A stretch of DNA of 50,228 nt from Collinsella aerofaciens. GTDB lineage: Bacteria > Actinomycetota > Coriobacteriia > Coriobacteriales > Coriobacteriaceae. The notes under the pieces were generated by a model that did no database searches, had not been told where the DNA came from, and was given only the letters and a program-made list of their open reading frames with translations. Positions 1 through 7,376 of the stretch are shown here, in pieces; positions within the stretch are counted from its first letter, which is position 1; each line of letters opens with the position of its first letter. Both the position numbers and the translations under genes were made by a program. The stretch spans positions 1 through 50,228 of the forward strand of contig NZ_JAQLDQ010000015.1 in NCBI RefSeq assembly GCF_028209395.1, written 5' to 3'.

Positions 1-75
1 CCCGGAGGAGTTCCGGAATCAGGCCCTCGCGGCCTAGTCGCTATTTAGGGCGTCCAAGATTTGGGACGCAGTTCA
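1..75. repeat. Left copy of the terminal 75-bp inverted repeat
   Basis: Bases 1-75 are the exact reverse complement of 50153-50227. The identity stops abruptly at base 75/76. The repeat contains a small hairpin at 50-69 (arms GCGTCC and GGACGC) and, at 63-73, the core GGGACGCAGTT that also occurs in the array at 44.5-44.7 kb. No coding potential is visible in it, and nothing recognisable lies between it and the rubrerythrin stop at 121. It may be a dispersed genomic repeat at which the assembly ended, or a true flanking inverted repeat. Confidence 0.95.
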
Positions 76-120
76 GTCCGGGCCTTCTTCGAGCTAGAGG
101 TTATGTCTCAGGCAGTTGGC

Positions 121-681
121 TTAGCCAAAGTAGCGCTTGAGCAGGCCAGCGAAAGCCTTGCCGTGGCGGGCCTCGTCGCGAGCCATCTCGTGCACGGTGT
201 CGTGGATGGCATCGAGGCCAGCGGCCTTGGCGCGCTTGGCAAGATCGGTCTTGCCGGCGGTGGCGCCATTCTCGGCCTCAACGCGCATCTCGAGGTTCTT
301 CTTGGTGGAATCGGTCACGACCTCGCCCAGGAGCTCGGCGAACTTGGCGGCATGCTCGGCCTCCTCGTGGGCAGCCTTCTCCCAGTACAGGCCGATCTCG
401 GGATAACCCTCGCGATGAGCAACGCGAGCCATGGCCAGGTACATACCGACCTCGGAGCACTCGCCCTCAAAGTTGGCGCGCAGATCGGCAACGATGTCCT
501 CGGAGACGCCCTCCATCTTGGCGACGCCCACGACGTGCTCGGCAGCCCACTCGAGCTGGCCCTCCTCCTGCTTCAGGAAGCGAGAGCCGGGAACGCCGCA
601 CTGGGGGCACTTGAAATCCTCGGGCAGCTGGTCGCCGTCGAACTCTTCCACATAACCGCAAACGGGGCAAACAAACTTCAT
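121..681 (-). CDS. Reverse rubrerythrin (rubredoxin domain first)
   Basis: A 186-residue non-haem iron protein expected to reduce hydrogen peroxide and protect anaerobes from oxygen in the cytoplasm. The rubredoxin-like iron site is at the N-terminus (Cys5, Cys8, Cys25, Cys28), followed by a four-helix ferritin-like domain with repeated Glu and ExxH motifs (for example EAEHAAKF) that supply the di-iron site. This domain order is the reverse of classical rubrerythrin and matches clostridial reverse rubrerythrins. The ATG at 681 was chosen because it is preceded by AAAGGA and begins the rubredoxin fold; an in-frame ATG 31 codons upstream gives an unrelated charged extension. It stands alone, diverging from the alcohol dehydrogenase operon, with its own strong promoter. 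Confidence 0.93.
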   Translation of the reverse strand: MKFVCPVCGYVEEFDGDQLPEDFKCPQCGVPGSRFLKQEEGQLEWAAEHVVGVAKMEGVSEDIVADLRANFEGECSEVGMYLAMARVAHREGYPEIGLYWEKAAHEEAEHAAKFAELLGEVVTDSTKKNLEMRVEAENGATAGKTDLAKRAKAAGLDAIHDTVHEMARDEARHGKAFAGLLKRYFG

Positions 682-765
682 GATTCGATCCTTTCGATCG
701 ATGGCGATGGTGCGCTCGTCCGGTCCCGTAAGGGCCCTCTCCGGACGTGCGTCTTGACGAGTTCT

Positions 766-793
766 ATTATCCATAAATGAGACCGAATGTGAA
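766..793 (-). promoter_or_regulatory. Probable sigma-70 promoter for the reverse rubrerythrin
   Basis: On the minus strand there is a -35 box TTCACA (788-793), a 16-bp spacer and a -10 box GATAAT (766-771), each one mismatch from consensus, lying about 85 bp upstream of the rubrerythrin ATG. Confidence 0.6.
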
Positions 794-839
794 GCCTATT
801 AGGAATGATTTTTAATAAAACAATTTAAGCATGTGTAGA

Positions 840-919
840 TGTTGATTGATTAACGATTGCTAGACCTCGTGCGACCTCCGATGAGTACAATCGGTCGAGC
901 AAATGTTGACCAATCAACA
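840..919. promoter_or_regulatory. Pair of palindromic operator-like sites upstream of the alcohol dehydrogenase
   Basis: Bases 904-919 form a palindrome with arms TGTTGA and TCAACA around a 4-bp centre. Bases 840-854 carry a closely similar half-degenerate copy (TGTTGATTGATTAAC). The two are about 65 bp apart and lie 20-100 bp upstream of the ADH start, with a possible -10 box TACAAT at 886-891 between them. Two matching palindromes flanking a promoter suggest binding by a dimeric regulator, TetR-like in style. No regulator gene is adjacent. Confidence 0.45.
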
Positions 920-937
920 AATGAAGGAGCTTCCTTT

Positions 938-2158
938 ATGCATCTAGCCCGCCGCGCCTGGTGCCGAACGTATCAAACGGTTTTTCGCATCGCATTGCCG
1001 GTGCTGCCCTATACCGAGCCACGCATTTTAGAGCACGCTGAGGAAGTGCCCGCAGTGCTTCAAAAGCGTTCAATACACCATGTTCTTATCGTGACAGATC
1101 CCGGCATTGCCCGTCTGGGGCTCACGGCACCGCTCGAGACAGCGCTCGCGTCCAAGGGAATTAGCGCTGCGGTCTATGCCGAAACATGTGCGAACCCCAC
1201 GGTCTCAAACGTGGAGGAAGCGGCATCTCTGTATCGAGAGAGCGCCTGCCAGGCCATTATCGGCTTTGGCGGCGGTTCGGCCATGGACTGCGCCAAGGGC
1301 GTGGGCGCGCGCATCGCGCAGCCAAAGAAGCCCATCAACAAGATGCGCGGCCTGTTGCGTATCCATCGTCGCCTGCCGCTGCTCATCGCCGTTCCCACCA
1401 CGGCGGGCACGGGAAGCGAGGTCACGCTTGCAGCGGTAATTACCGACGACGAGACGCACTACAAGTATCCCATTAACGACTTTGTGCTGATCCCGCGCTT
1501 TGCGGTGCACGACCCCGAGTTTACGCGCGGCCTGCCCGCCTCCATTACGGGGCAAACGGGCATGGACGCCCTGACACATGCCGTCGAGGCCTTTATCGGG
1601 CGCAGCACCACGCCCTATACGCGCAAGATGGCGCGCCAGGCGGTGCAGCTCATCCACGACAATTTGCTCGAGGCCTATGAGTGCGGTGGCAACATGCGTG
1701 CGCGCCGCAATATGCTTTCGGCGGCGTATAAAGCGGGCGTTGCCTTTACGCGCTCTTATGTTGGATACGTCCATGCCATCGCGCACAGCCTGGGCGGGCG
1801 TTACGGGATTCCCCACGGCTTGGCCAACGCCATCATCCTGCCGCACATGCTTCGCGCCTATGGCGAAGCTGCTGCTCCCAAGCTCGCCGATCTCGCCCGC
1901 ATGGCCGGCATTGCGCCGGCTAATGCGCTGGACAACGTGGCTGCTGAGGCCTTTATCGATTGGGTCGACCGCATGAACGCCGCCTTGGGCATACCCAAAT
2001 ATGTGACGGGCATTCGCCGCTCCGACATTCCTGAGATGGCGGCGCATGCCGATGCCGAGGCCAATCCCCTGTACCCCGTTCCGCTTTTAATGGACCGTTT
2101 GGAGCTCGAGCATATGTACGAGGTCGTTGCGGGTGGTATGTTTGAAGACGAGAACTAG
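938..2158 (+). CDS. Iron-containing alcohol dehydrogenase
   Basis: A 406-residue protein of the group III Fe-dependent alcohol dehydrogenase family, expected to interconvert alcohols and aldehydes or ketones with NAD(P)(H). Visible motifs are the nucleotide-binding GGGSAMDCAKG, the TTAGTGSE loop and the metal-binding helices HAVEAF and HAIAHSLGG followed by IPHGLANA, which supply His ligands. The ATG at 938 has GAAGGAG eight bases upstream; a TTG 27 codons earlier is less likely. It is followed after 8 bp by an aldehyde dehydrogenase, so the pair probably forms a two-step alcohol/aldehyde/acid route or an aldehyde detoxification operon. The substrate cannot be read from the sequence. Confidence 0.92.
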   Translation: MHLARRAWCRTYQTVFRIALPVLPYTEPRILEHAEEVPAVLQKRSIHHVLIVTDPGIARLGLTAPLETALASKGISAAVYAETCANPTVSNVEEAASLYRESACQAIIGFGGGSAMDCAKGVGARIAQPKKPINKMRGLLRIHRRLPLLIAVPTTAGTGSEVTLAAVITDDETHYKYPINDFVLIPRFAVHDPEFTRGLPASITGQTGMDALTHAVEAFIGRSTTPYTRKMARQAVQLIHDNLLEAYECGGNMRARRNMLSAAYKAGVAFTRSYVGYVHAIAHSLGGRYGIPHGLANAIILPHMLRAYGEAAAPKLADLARMAGIAPANALDNVAAEAFIDWVDRMNAALGIPKYVTGIRRSDIPEMAAHADAEANPLYPVPLLMDRLELEHMYEVVAGGMFEDEN

Positions 2159-2166
2159 GAGGGCCC

Positions 2167-3546
2167 ATGAACACCGAGGAAATCGCGCGCATCGTTGCCG
2201 ATCAGCGCGCCTATTTTAAGACGCACGCCACGTTTGATGTCGATGCTCGACGTCGTGCGCTCGTGAGTTTACGCGATGCGGTGCGGGCCCACGAGGCCGA
2301 TATTGCCCATGCGCTCAAGACCGATTTGGGAAAGTCGCATGACGAGGCGTATATGTGCGAGATCGGCACCTCGCTTTCCGAGATTCGTTATCAGATTGCG
2401 CATGTGGCTCGATGGAGTCGCTCGCGCCTGCGTCCGTGTGACCTCGCCAACGCCGTGAGTGTGTGCAAGACGCAGTCCGTGCCCTATGGCGTCACACTCA
2501 TCATGGCTCCGTGGAACTACCCGTTTTTACTGACGCTCGAGCCACTCGCCGGCGCCCTTGCCGCGGGCAATACCGTGGTCATCAAGCCGAGCGCCTATGC
2601 TCCGGCATCGAGCGCGGTGCTCAAGCAAATCTGTGAAGAGGCATTTGATCCGCGCTTGGTGACGGTCGTCGAAGGCGGGCGTGCCGAAAACGAAGCGTTG
2701 CTCGATGAGTGCTGGGACAAGATCTTCTTTACCGGTAGCGTTCCGGTCGGCAAGCTCGTCATGGAGCGTGCAAGTAAAAACCTCACACCCGTGACGCTTG
2801 AGCTGGGCGGAAAGAGTCCCTGCATCGTGGATGCGACGGCTAACTTGAAGGTCGCGGCACGCCGTATCGCCTTTGGTAAATGGCTCAACGTGGGGCAGAC
2901 CTGCGTGGCGCCCGACTACCTGCTGGTCGATGCGCGCGTGCACGACGAGCTGCTGGACCTCATCAAGGAGGAGGCCCGCCGCATGTTTGGCGAGCATCCG
3001 CTCGACAATGAGAATTACGGTCATATTGTCAACGCCAAGCATTTCGCGCGCGTACGCGGGCTGATCGATTCCGATAAGGTCGTGCTTGGAGGTACCGCGC
3101 GCGAGTCGTCGCTCAAGATTGAGCCGACGATTTTGGACGGCGTGACCCCCGATGACGCCGTGATGCAGGAGGAGATTTTCGGCCCCATTTTGCCGGTGCT
3201 GACGTTTGAGAGCCTAGACGAGGCTGAGACGTTTATTACGGATCGTCCGACGCCGCTGGCCCTGTATATCTTTAGCCAGGACCGTGCGGTTCAGCAGCGT
3301 TTTGTGCGCTACGTGCCCTTTGGCGGTGGCTGCGTTAACGACACCATCATGCATTTGGCCACGAGCCATATGGGCTTTGGCGGCATGGGCGCGAGCGGCA
3401 TGGGGCAATACCATGGCCGCGAGAGCTTCGATACGTTTAGCCACAAGAAGAGCATCGTGAACAAGGCAACGTGGCTGGACGTGCCGTTTCGGTATGCGCC
3501 CTACGTAAGCTGGAAGCACAAGTTCGTGCGCATGTTCGTGCATTAG
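2167..3546 (+). CDS. Aldehyde dehydrogenase, class 3 type
   Basis: A 459-residue NAD(P)-dependent aldehyde dehydrogenase that oxidises aldehydes to carboxylic acids. The sequence shows the cofactor segment APWNYPF, the catalytic Glu motif LELGGKSP, the nucleophile Cys in NVGQTCVAPDY and the late motif EEIFGPILPV. Length and motifs fit the short class 3 group (YwdH/AlkH-like), which lacks the long N-terminal extension of class 1 and 2 enzymes. The ATG at 2167 follows an AGGAGGG ribosome site and starts 8 bp after the alcohol dehydrogenase stop, so the two are co-transcribed. A hairpin terminator follows at 3569. Confidence 0.93.
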   Translation: MNTEEIARIVADQRAYFKTHATFDVDARRRALVSLRDAVRAHEADIAHALKTDLGKSHDEAYMCEIGTSLSEIRYQIAHVARWSRSRLRPCDLANAVSVCKTQSVPYGVTLIMAPWNYPFLLTLEPLAGALAAGNTVVIKPSAYAPASSAVLKQICEEAFDPRLVTVVEGGRAENEALLDECWDKIFFTGSVPVGKLVMERASKNLTPVTLELGGKSPCIVDATANLKVAARRIAFGKWLNVGQTCVAPDYLLVDARVHDELLDLIKEEARRMFGEHPLDNENYGHIVNAKHFARVRGLIDSDKVVLGGTARESSLKIEPTILDGVTPDDAVMQEEIFGPILPVLTFESLDEAETFITDRPTPLALYIFSQDRAVQQRFVRYVPFGGGCVNDTIMHLATSHMGFGGMGASGMGQYHGRESFDTFSHKKSIVNKATWLDVPFRYAPYVSWKHKFVRMFVH

Positions 3547-3568
3547 AAACAGATGGCATAGGGATAAA

Positions 3569-3606
3569 AAGTGGCCGCCCCCGCGTAAGCGAAGACGGCC
3601 ACTTCT
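3569..3606 (+). terminator. Hairpin terminator after the aldehyde dehydrogenase
   Basis: Arms AAGTGGCCG (3569-3577) and CGGCCACTT (3596-3604) pair perfectly and are preceded by an A-run, which would act as the T-run on the other strand. It ends the ADH/ALDH transcript; the plus-strand T-tract is short. Confidence 0.65.
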
Positions 3607-3808
3607 CACGATGAAAACGTGTATCGGAGTTGGCAAGACCCGCTGCCACGGGTGCCATCCGTGTTCCTATCTTATCTGCAAGCGTTCCGTCGCGCAAGCG
3701 TTGCGGCAAACGATTGAAAGGCGCAGACAGGATGAATTTGTATCCGCACGGGTCTGTAGACTTCTCAACTGTGTGGTGGATGCTCGCTAGTCTGCAAGGA
3801 AGGCAGCC

Positions 3809-3988
3809 ATGTTTGATGACGACGATCTGTTCGATTTGACGGATGATCCGTTTGAGTGGGATATGCTGCTCGATGACGATGAGTTGGAGCGGGACCGTAA
3901 AAATCAAAAGGATAAGAACGCCCGGGGCAAAGGTTCGAATAAAAAGGACAAGCGCCGCCGCGGTCTGTTCGGCGGGCTCTTTGGCTAA
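3809..3988 (+). CDS. Small 59-residue protein with acidic N-half and basic C-half
   Basis: An ORF of 59 residues starts at the ATG at 3809 after AAGGAAGG. The first 30 residues are packed with Asp and Glu (MFDDDDLFDLTDD), the last 30 with Lys and Arg (KKDKRRRGLFGGLFG at the end). It has no signal peptide or membrane helix. I do not recognise the family. The sharp charge split, the good ribosome site and the position 66 bp before the metallophosphoesterase favour a real small gene, possibly a nucleic-acid or ribosome-associated peptide. The region 3607-3808 upstream shows nothing recognisable. Confidence 0.6.
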   Translation: MFDDDDLFDLTDDPFEWDMLLDDDELERDRKNQKDKNARGKGSNKKDKRRRGLFGGLFG

Positions 3989-4054
3989 CCGCTGCGCCAA
4001 AGCGTCTGTATACTTAGCACGAGTTGAACACGTTGTGAAATGAGGGCATAGACG

Positions 4055-4600
4055 ATGATGTGGTTTACCGCCGACCTGCACCTGGGCGATACGAATATTC
4101 TGCACGATATGGATCGACCGTTTGATTCGGTCGAGGAGATGAACCGCAAGGTCATCGCTGCCATCAATGAGTGCGTGTCGGCGGACGACCGCCTCTATAT
4201 TCTGGGTGACTTTACCTATCGTTTGCCCCTGGCGGAGGCGGTGCGCCTGCGCGAGCGTATCGAATGCCAGAACGTGACGCTCATCCGTGGCAACCATGAC
4301 GGTGACTGGGAAGATCCCGACGTACCACAGATTTGGGAAGACGTGCGCGATTATCTGGAGGTCGCACCTGGTTACGCGAAGGGCCATCGCCTGGTGATGA
4401 GCCATTACCCCATGCTCAGCTGGAATGGCAAGGCGCGTGGCGCCATCATGTTGCACGGGCATATCCACAGCAGGGGAGACCGCACCAACGCGCGCAACCG
4501 CGATCGCGAGCGCCCGGTTCTGCGCTACGACGTTGGCCTCGATGCCAACAACTACAAGCCCGTAAGCCGTGACCAAATCCTAGGCTTCTTTGGACTGTAG
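4055..4600 (+). CDS. Small calcineurin-like metallophosphoesterase
   Basis: A 181-residue phosphoesterase with a nearly complete set of family metal-binding motifs: ADLHLGD (D-x-H) at residues 6-12, GDFTY, GNHDG, SHYPM and HGHIHS. These ligands form the di-metal site of the calcineurin-like fold. It is a single-domain cytoplasmic enzyme at the short end of the family, similar to proteins annotated as hydrolases of unknown substrate. The first of two adjacent ATGs (4055) is used, with TGAGGG upstream. It is followed by a strong hairpin at 4621. Confidence 0.85.
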   Translation: MMWFTADLHLGDTNILHDMDRPFDSVEEMNRKVIAAINECVSADDRLYILGDFTYRLPLAEAVRLRERIECQNVTLIRGNHDGDWEDPDVPQIWEDVRDYLEVAPGYAKGHRLVMSHYPMLSWNGKARGAIMLHGHIHSRGDRTNARNRDRERPVLRYDVGLDANNYKPVSRDQILGFFGL

Positions 4601-4620
4601 CTGTAAGTGCAGGTAGAATG

Positions 4621-4655
4621 AACGCGCCGCGCGGATGGTCTGTGCGGCGCGTTTC
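4621..4655 (+). terminator. Hairpin terminator after the metallophosphoesterase
   Basis: Perfect 10-bp arms AACGCGCCGC (4621-4630) and GCGGCGCGTT (4644-4653) with a 13-base loop, ending in TTT. It lies 20 bases before the antiterminator start, so it may also lie within that gene's 5' leader. Confidence 0.65.
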
Positions 4656-4673
4656 AGTAGGAGCGATGAATCC

Positions 4674-5510
4674 ATGAGGGCTATCCAGCGCATTAACCAT
4701 AACGCTGCCATCTGCGAAGACGGCGCGGGGCGTCAGCTTATCGCGCTGGGTCGCGGTATCGGCTTTGGCGATATGCCGCATGAGGTCGACCTGGATGTCA
4801 TCACGCGTACCTTTTACGGCATTGATTCAAAGTACCTGGCGTTTATTGATGAGGTCGACCCCGAGGTGCTGGAGTTTTCTGCTCAGCTGGCTGATATCGC
4901 AACCGGACAGCTTTCGTACGAATTGAGCCCTAACCTCCCCATTACACTGGCGGACCATATCCAGTTTGCCATTAAGCGCGCCCGCGAACACATGGTGGTG
5001 TCGTTGCCGCTCGAGCGCGATCTGGAGCAGCTGCATCCCATCGAATACCGCTTGGGCGAGCTGGCTGTTCGCGGCATCCAGAAAAGCTTCCGTGTGCGTA
5101 TGCCCCGAAGCGAGGCCGCGGGCATTGCCATGTCGATTGTCAACGCATCGGTTAAGCCGAGCGAGCGGCGCGTGCTTGCCGAGCAGCACGAGGAGCGACT
5201 GCTCGATATGACGGTCGCGATTATTCAAGAAGAGTTGGGTGTGACGGTCGATCGCTCGTCGTTCGCCTTTGCCCGCTTTGCCACTCATGTGCGCTATCTG
5301 CTCGACCGCGTGGCAAAGAAAGAGCCGATCGATACCGAGAACTCCGGTCTTTACGACGTGCTCGTGGAGCAGTATCCGGCGGCATCGCGTTGCGCTCACC
5401 GTGTCGACGATCTGATTCAAGAGACCTTTGGCGAGCCATTGGCCCAAGAGGAGCTCGTCTATCTGATCATGCATGTGAATCGCGTGGCTTCTGTCCACTC
5501 GGATAAATAG
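4674..5510 (+). CDS. licT: LicT/BglG-family transcriptional antiterminator
   Basis: A 278-residue RNA-binding antiterminator. Residues 1-55 form the CAT RNA-binding domain (INHNAAICED, GRGIGFG); PRD1 and PRD2 follow. In such proteins, unphosphorylated PTS EII allows binding to a leader RNA and read-through. The start at 4674 follows GTAGGAG; the reading frame continues upstream but the CAT domain begins here. The conserved PRD histidines seen are His94 (PRD1) and His205 and His267 (PRD2). The second PRD1 histidine appears replaced by Ser154 (IAMSIVNAS where family members have LHIVNA-like sequence). It directly precedes the structured leader and the PTS gene it presumably controls. Confidence 0.92.
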   Translation: MRAIQRINHNAAICEDGAGRQLIALGRGIGFGDMPHEVDLDVITRTFYGIDSKYLAFIDEVDPEVLEFSAQLADIATGQLSYELSPNLPITLADHIQFAIKRAREHMVVSLPLERDLEQLHPIEYRLGELAVRGIQKSFRVRMPRSEAAGIAMSIVNASVKPSERRVLAEQHEERLLDMTVAIIQEELGVTVDRSSFAFARFATHVRYLLDRVAKKEPIDTENSGLYDVLVEQYPAASRCAHRVDDLIQETFGEPLAQEELVYLIMHVNRVASVHSDK

Positions 5511-5850
5511 GCTCTCTGGTATTTCCTTTCCGTCATGGCGACCGTTCGCGGGTCGTTTGCTACCGTTCGTCGGTAATCTGAGCCGCAACGAACGCATCTG
5601 CCGCATATACTCGCCGTGTGTTGGGTGTTACTCACGGCGCAGCTCCGAGAGGCACTACCGATTCTGCCAAGACCATAATTGGGTCTCTGTCGGTTGTGCG
5701 CGGGGCTTTTTTCATGTCGATCCACCCGGGAATCACATGCAAATCAATCTCTTGCCAACTGGTATCGCGCGCTGCGCAGGCGCGAGCGGAATCGTGCGTC
5801 TTGGTGCCGTGAAGTCCCACGGCCTTTAGTTGGAAGAGAAGGGATTCGAC
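5511..5850 (+). promoter_or_regulatory. Structured leader of the PTS gene, probable antiterminator target
   Basis: This 340-bp gap between the antiterminator and the PTS gene holds no ORF of note. It has a perfect 7-bp hairpin at 5612-5639 (CGCCGTG and CACGGCG) whose loop contains GTTACT, as in BglG/LicT target RNAs. Further structures follow at 5660-5695 (arms ACCGA and TCGGT, and AGACC and GGTCT), then GCGCGGGGCTTTTTT at about 5698-5712, which resembles a terminator tail. A possible -10 box TATACT is at 5606-5611. The layout fits a ribonucleic antiterminator overlapping an intrinsic terminator. The exact fold was not computed. Confidence 0.55.
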
Positions 5851-7299
5851 ATGGCTGTCGATAACAAGAAGATTGCCGAGGACGTGCTCGCTGCCGTCGG
5901 CGGCGCCTCCAATGTGACGAACGCGACGCACTGCATGACCCGCTTGCGTCTGAACCTCAAAGATCAGTCCATTCCCAATGATAATGAAGTTAAGAAGATC
6001 AAGGGTGTGCTGGGCGCACAGTGGTCTGGCGGCCAGTATCAGGTCATCATTGGCCAGAACGTGCCGAAGGTCTATGACGCCGCCATTGCGCTGGGCGTCA
6101 AGGGCGAAGGCTCCATTGACGAGAACCTCGATGACGGCACCAAGGAGCCACTGACGGTCAAGACTGCGGGCAAGAAGGCCCTTAACTACCTGTCCAAGAC
6201 AATGTGCATGACGATCCCCATTATCATGGGCGCCGCCATGTTCCGCACACTTGCCGTACTTTGCGGCGACGGCATGCTCGGTATCTGGTCTGCCGATTCT
6301 GACATCTACAACTTCTTCTACAACTGGATTTACAACGCCGGCTATTATTTCCTCCCTGTCTATCTGGGTTGGGCTGCCGCAAAGCAGCTCGGCTGCAGCC
6401 AGCCGCTCGGCATGATGCTCGGCGGCGTGCTCATTGCCCCCGAGTTCATGACGTTGGTCAACGCCGCTGCGGATTCTGGTGCTACGACCACGATGGTTTA
6501 CGGCGTGCTCCCGGCTCAGCTGAACAACTATTCTGCGACCGTGCTCCCCATGCTGCTGTCTATGCCGGTGCTGATGGTCGTCGAGAAGTTCATGAAGAAG
6601 ATCATCCCCGACATGCTCTCCACGGTGTTTGTGCCCGTGTGCACCATGGCTGTGATGACCCCCGTTTCCCTGTGCGCCCTAGCTCCGATTGGTTCCATTC
6701 TGGGCGACCTGGTCGGCAACTTTATGTTCGGCCTCGGAAACGCTGGCGGCATCGTCACAATCCTCTCCCTCGTCGCCATTGCCGCGCTTTGGGAGTTCCT
6801 GGTTATGACCGGTATGCACCAGGTTCTGATTGCCCTCGGCATTGTGCAGGTGCTCACCTCAGGGTCTGACTCCTGCGTTATGGTCGCGGGTGCTATCGCT
6901 CAGTTCGCCACGTGGGGCATGGCCTTCGGTGCCTTCCTGCGCCTTAAGGAGGTCGACGAAAAGGGCGCTATGCTTGGTTTCTCGCTCTCCGGCATTGTCG
7001 GTGGCGTGACGGAGCCCGCGCTGTATGGCTGCGGCTTTAAGTATACTCGCTGCCTGGGTGCCATGGTCGCGGGCGGCGCTATCGGCGGCCTGATCGCGGC
7101 TCTCACTAATGTGACCACGTATGTTTTGGGCGCAACTAATATCCTTGGTATTACAGGTTATGTTGCAGGCGGAACTGCTAATCTCGTATGGGGCTGCGTT
7201 GCATCGGGCACTGCATTTGTTGCCGCCGCTGCCATCGCCTACTTCTTTGGCTTTACCAAGGAGCAGCTCGACGAAGACGCTGCTGCCGCCAAAGCCTAA
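5851..7299 (+). CDS. PTS EIIBC permease, glucose/beta-glucoside superfamily
   Basis: A 482-residue membrane transporter that imports and phosphorylates a sugar. The EIIB domain (about residues 5-80) carries the phosphorylated Cys28 in ATHCMTRLRL; the EIIC domain (about 105-475) has around ten hydrophobic helices and the sugar-binding GVTEPALYG motif. There is no EIIA domain, so a separate EIIA must supply phosphate. The ATG at 5851 follows AAGGGA; a TTG seven codons upstream is less likely. It lies behind a LicT-type antiterminator and before a ChbG-like deacetylase, which points to a beta-linked or N-acetylated disaccharide such as chitobiose. That specificity is an inference from context. 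Confidence 0.93.
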   Translation: MAVDNKKIAEDVLAAVGGASNVTNATHCMTRLRLNLKDQSIPNDNEVKKIKGVLGAQWSGGQYQVIIGQNVPKVYDAAIALGVKGEGSIDENLDDGTKEPLTVKTAGKKALNYLSKTMCMTIPIIMGAAMFRTLAVLCGDGMLGIWSADSDIYNFFYNWIYNAGYYFLPVYLGWAAAKQLGCSQPLGMMLGGVLIAPEFMTLVNAAADSGATTTMVYGVLPAQLNNYSATVLPMLLSMPVLMVVEKFMKKIIPDMLSTVFVPVCTMAVMTPVSLCALAPIGSILGDLVGNFMFGLGNAGGIVTILSLVAIAALWEFLVMTGMHQVLIALGIVQVLTSGSDSCVMVAGAIAQFATWGMAFGAFLRLKEVDEKGAMLGFSLSGIVGGVTEPALYGCGFKYTRCLGAMVAGGAIGGLIAALTNVTTYVLGATNILGITGYVAGGTANLVWGCVASGTAFVAAAAIAYFFGFTKEQLDEDAAAAKA

Positions 7300-7326
7300 A
7301 GCATCCGTTCGGTAGGACAATTATCT

Positions 7327-7358
7327 GGGGCACTTGGCTGCGCTTCAAGTGTCCCTTT
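7327..7358 (+). terminator. Hairpin between PTS permease and deacetylase genes
   Basis: Arms GGGGCACTTG (7327-7336) and CAAGTGTCCC (7346-7355) pair over 10 bp with one G-U, followed by TTT. It may be a partial terminator lowering expression of the deacetylase relative to the permease. Confidence 0.55.
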
Positions 7359-7376
7359 CCGTAGATGGGGGTCAAT

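Noticed and set aside
3437..4576. 379-codon minus-strand frame across the aldehyde dehydrogenase end and the metallophosphoesterase
   Set aside because: It runs opposite two recognisable plus-strand genes and a terminator; its translation shows no family features.
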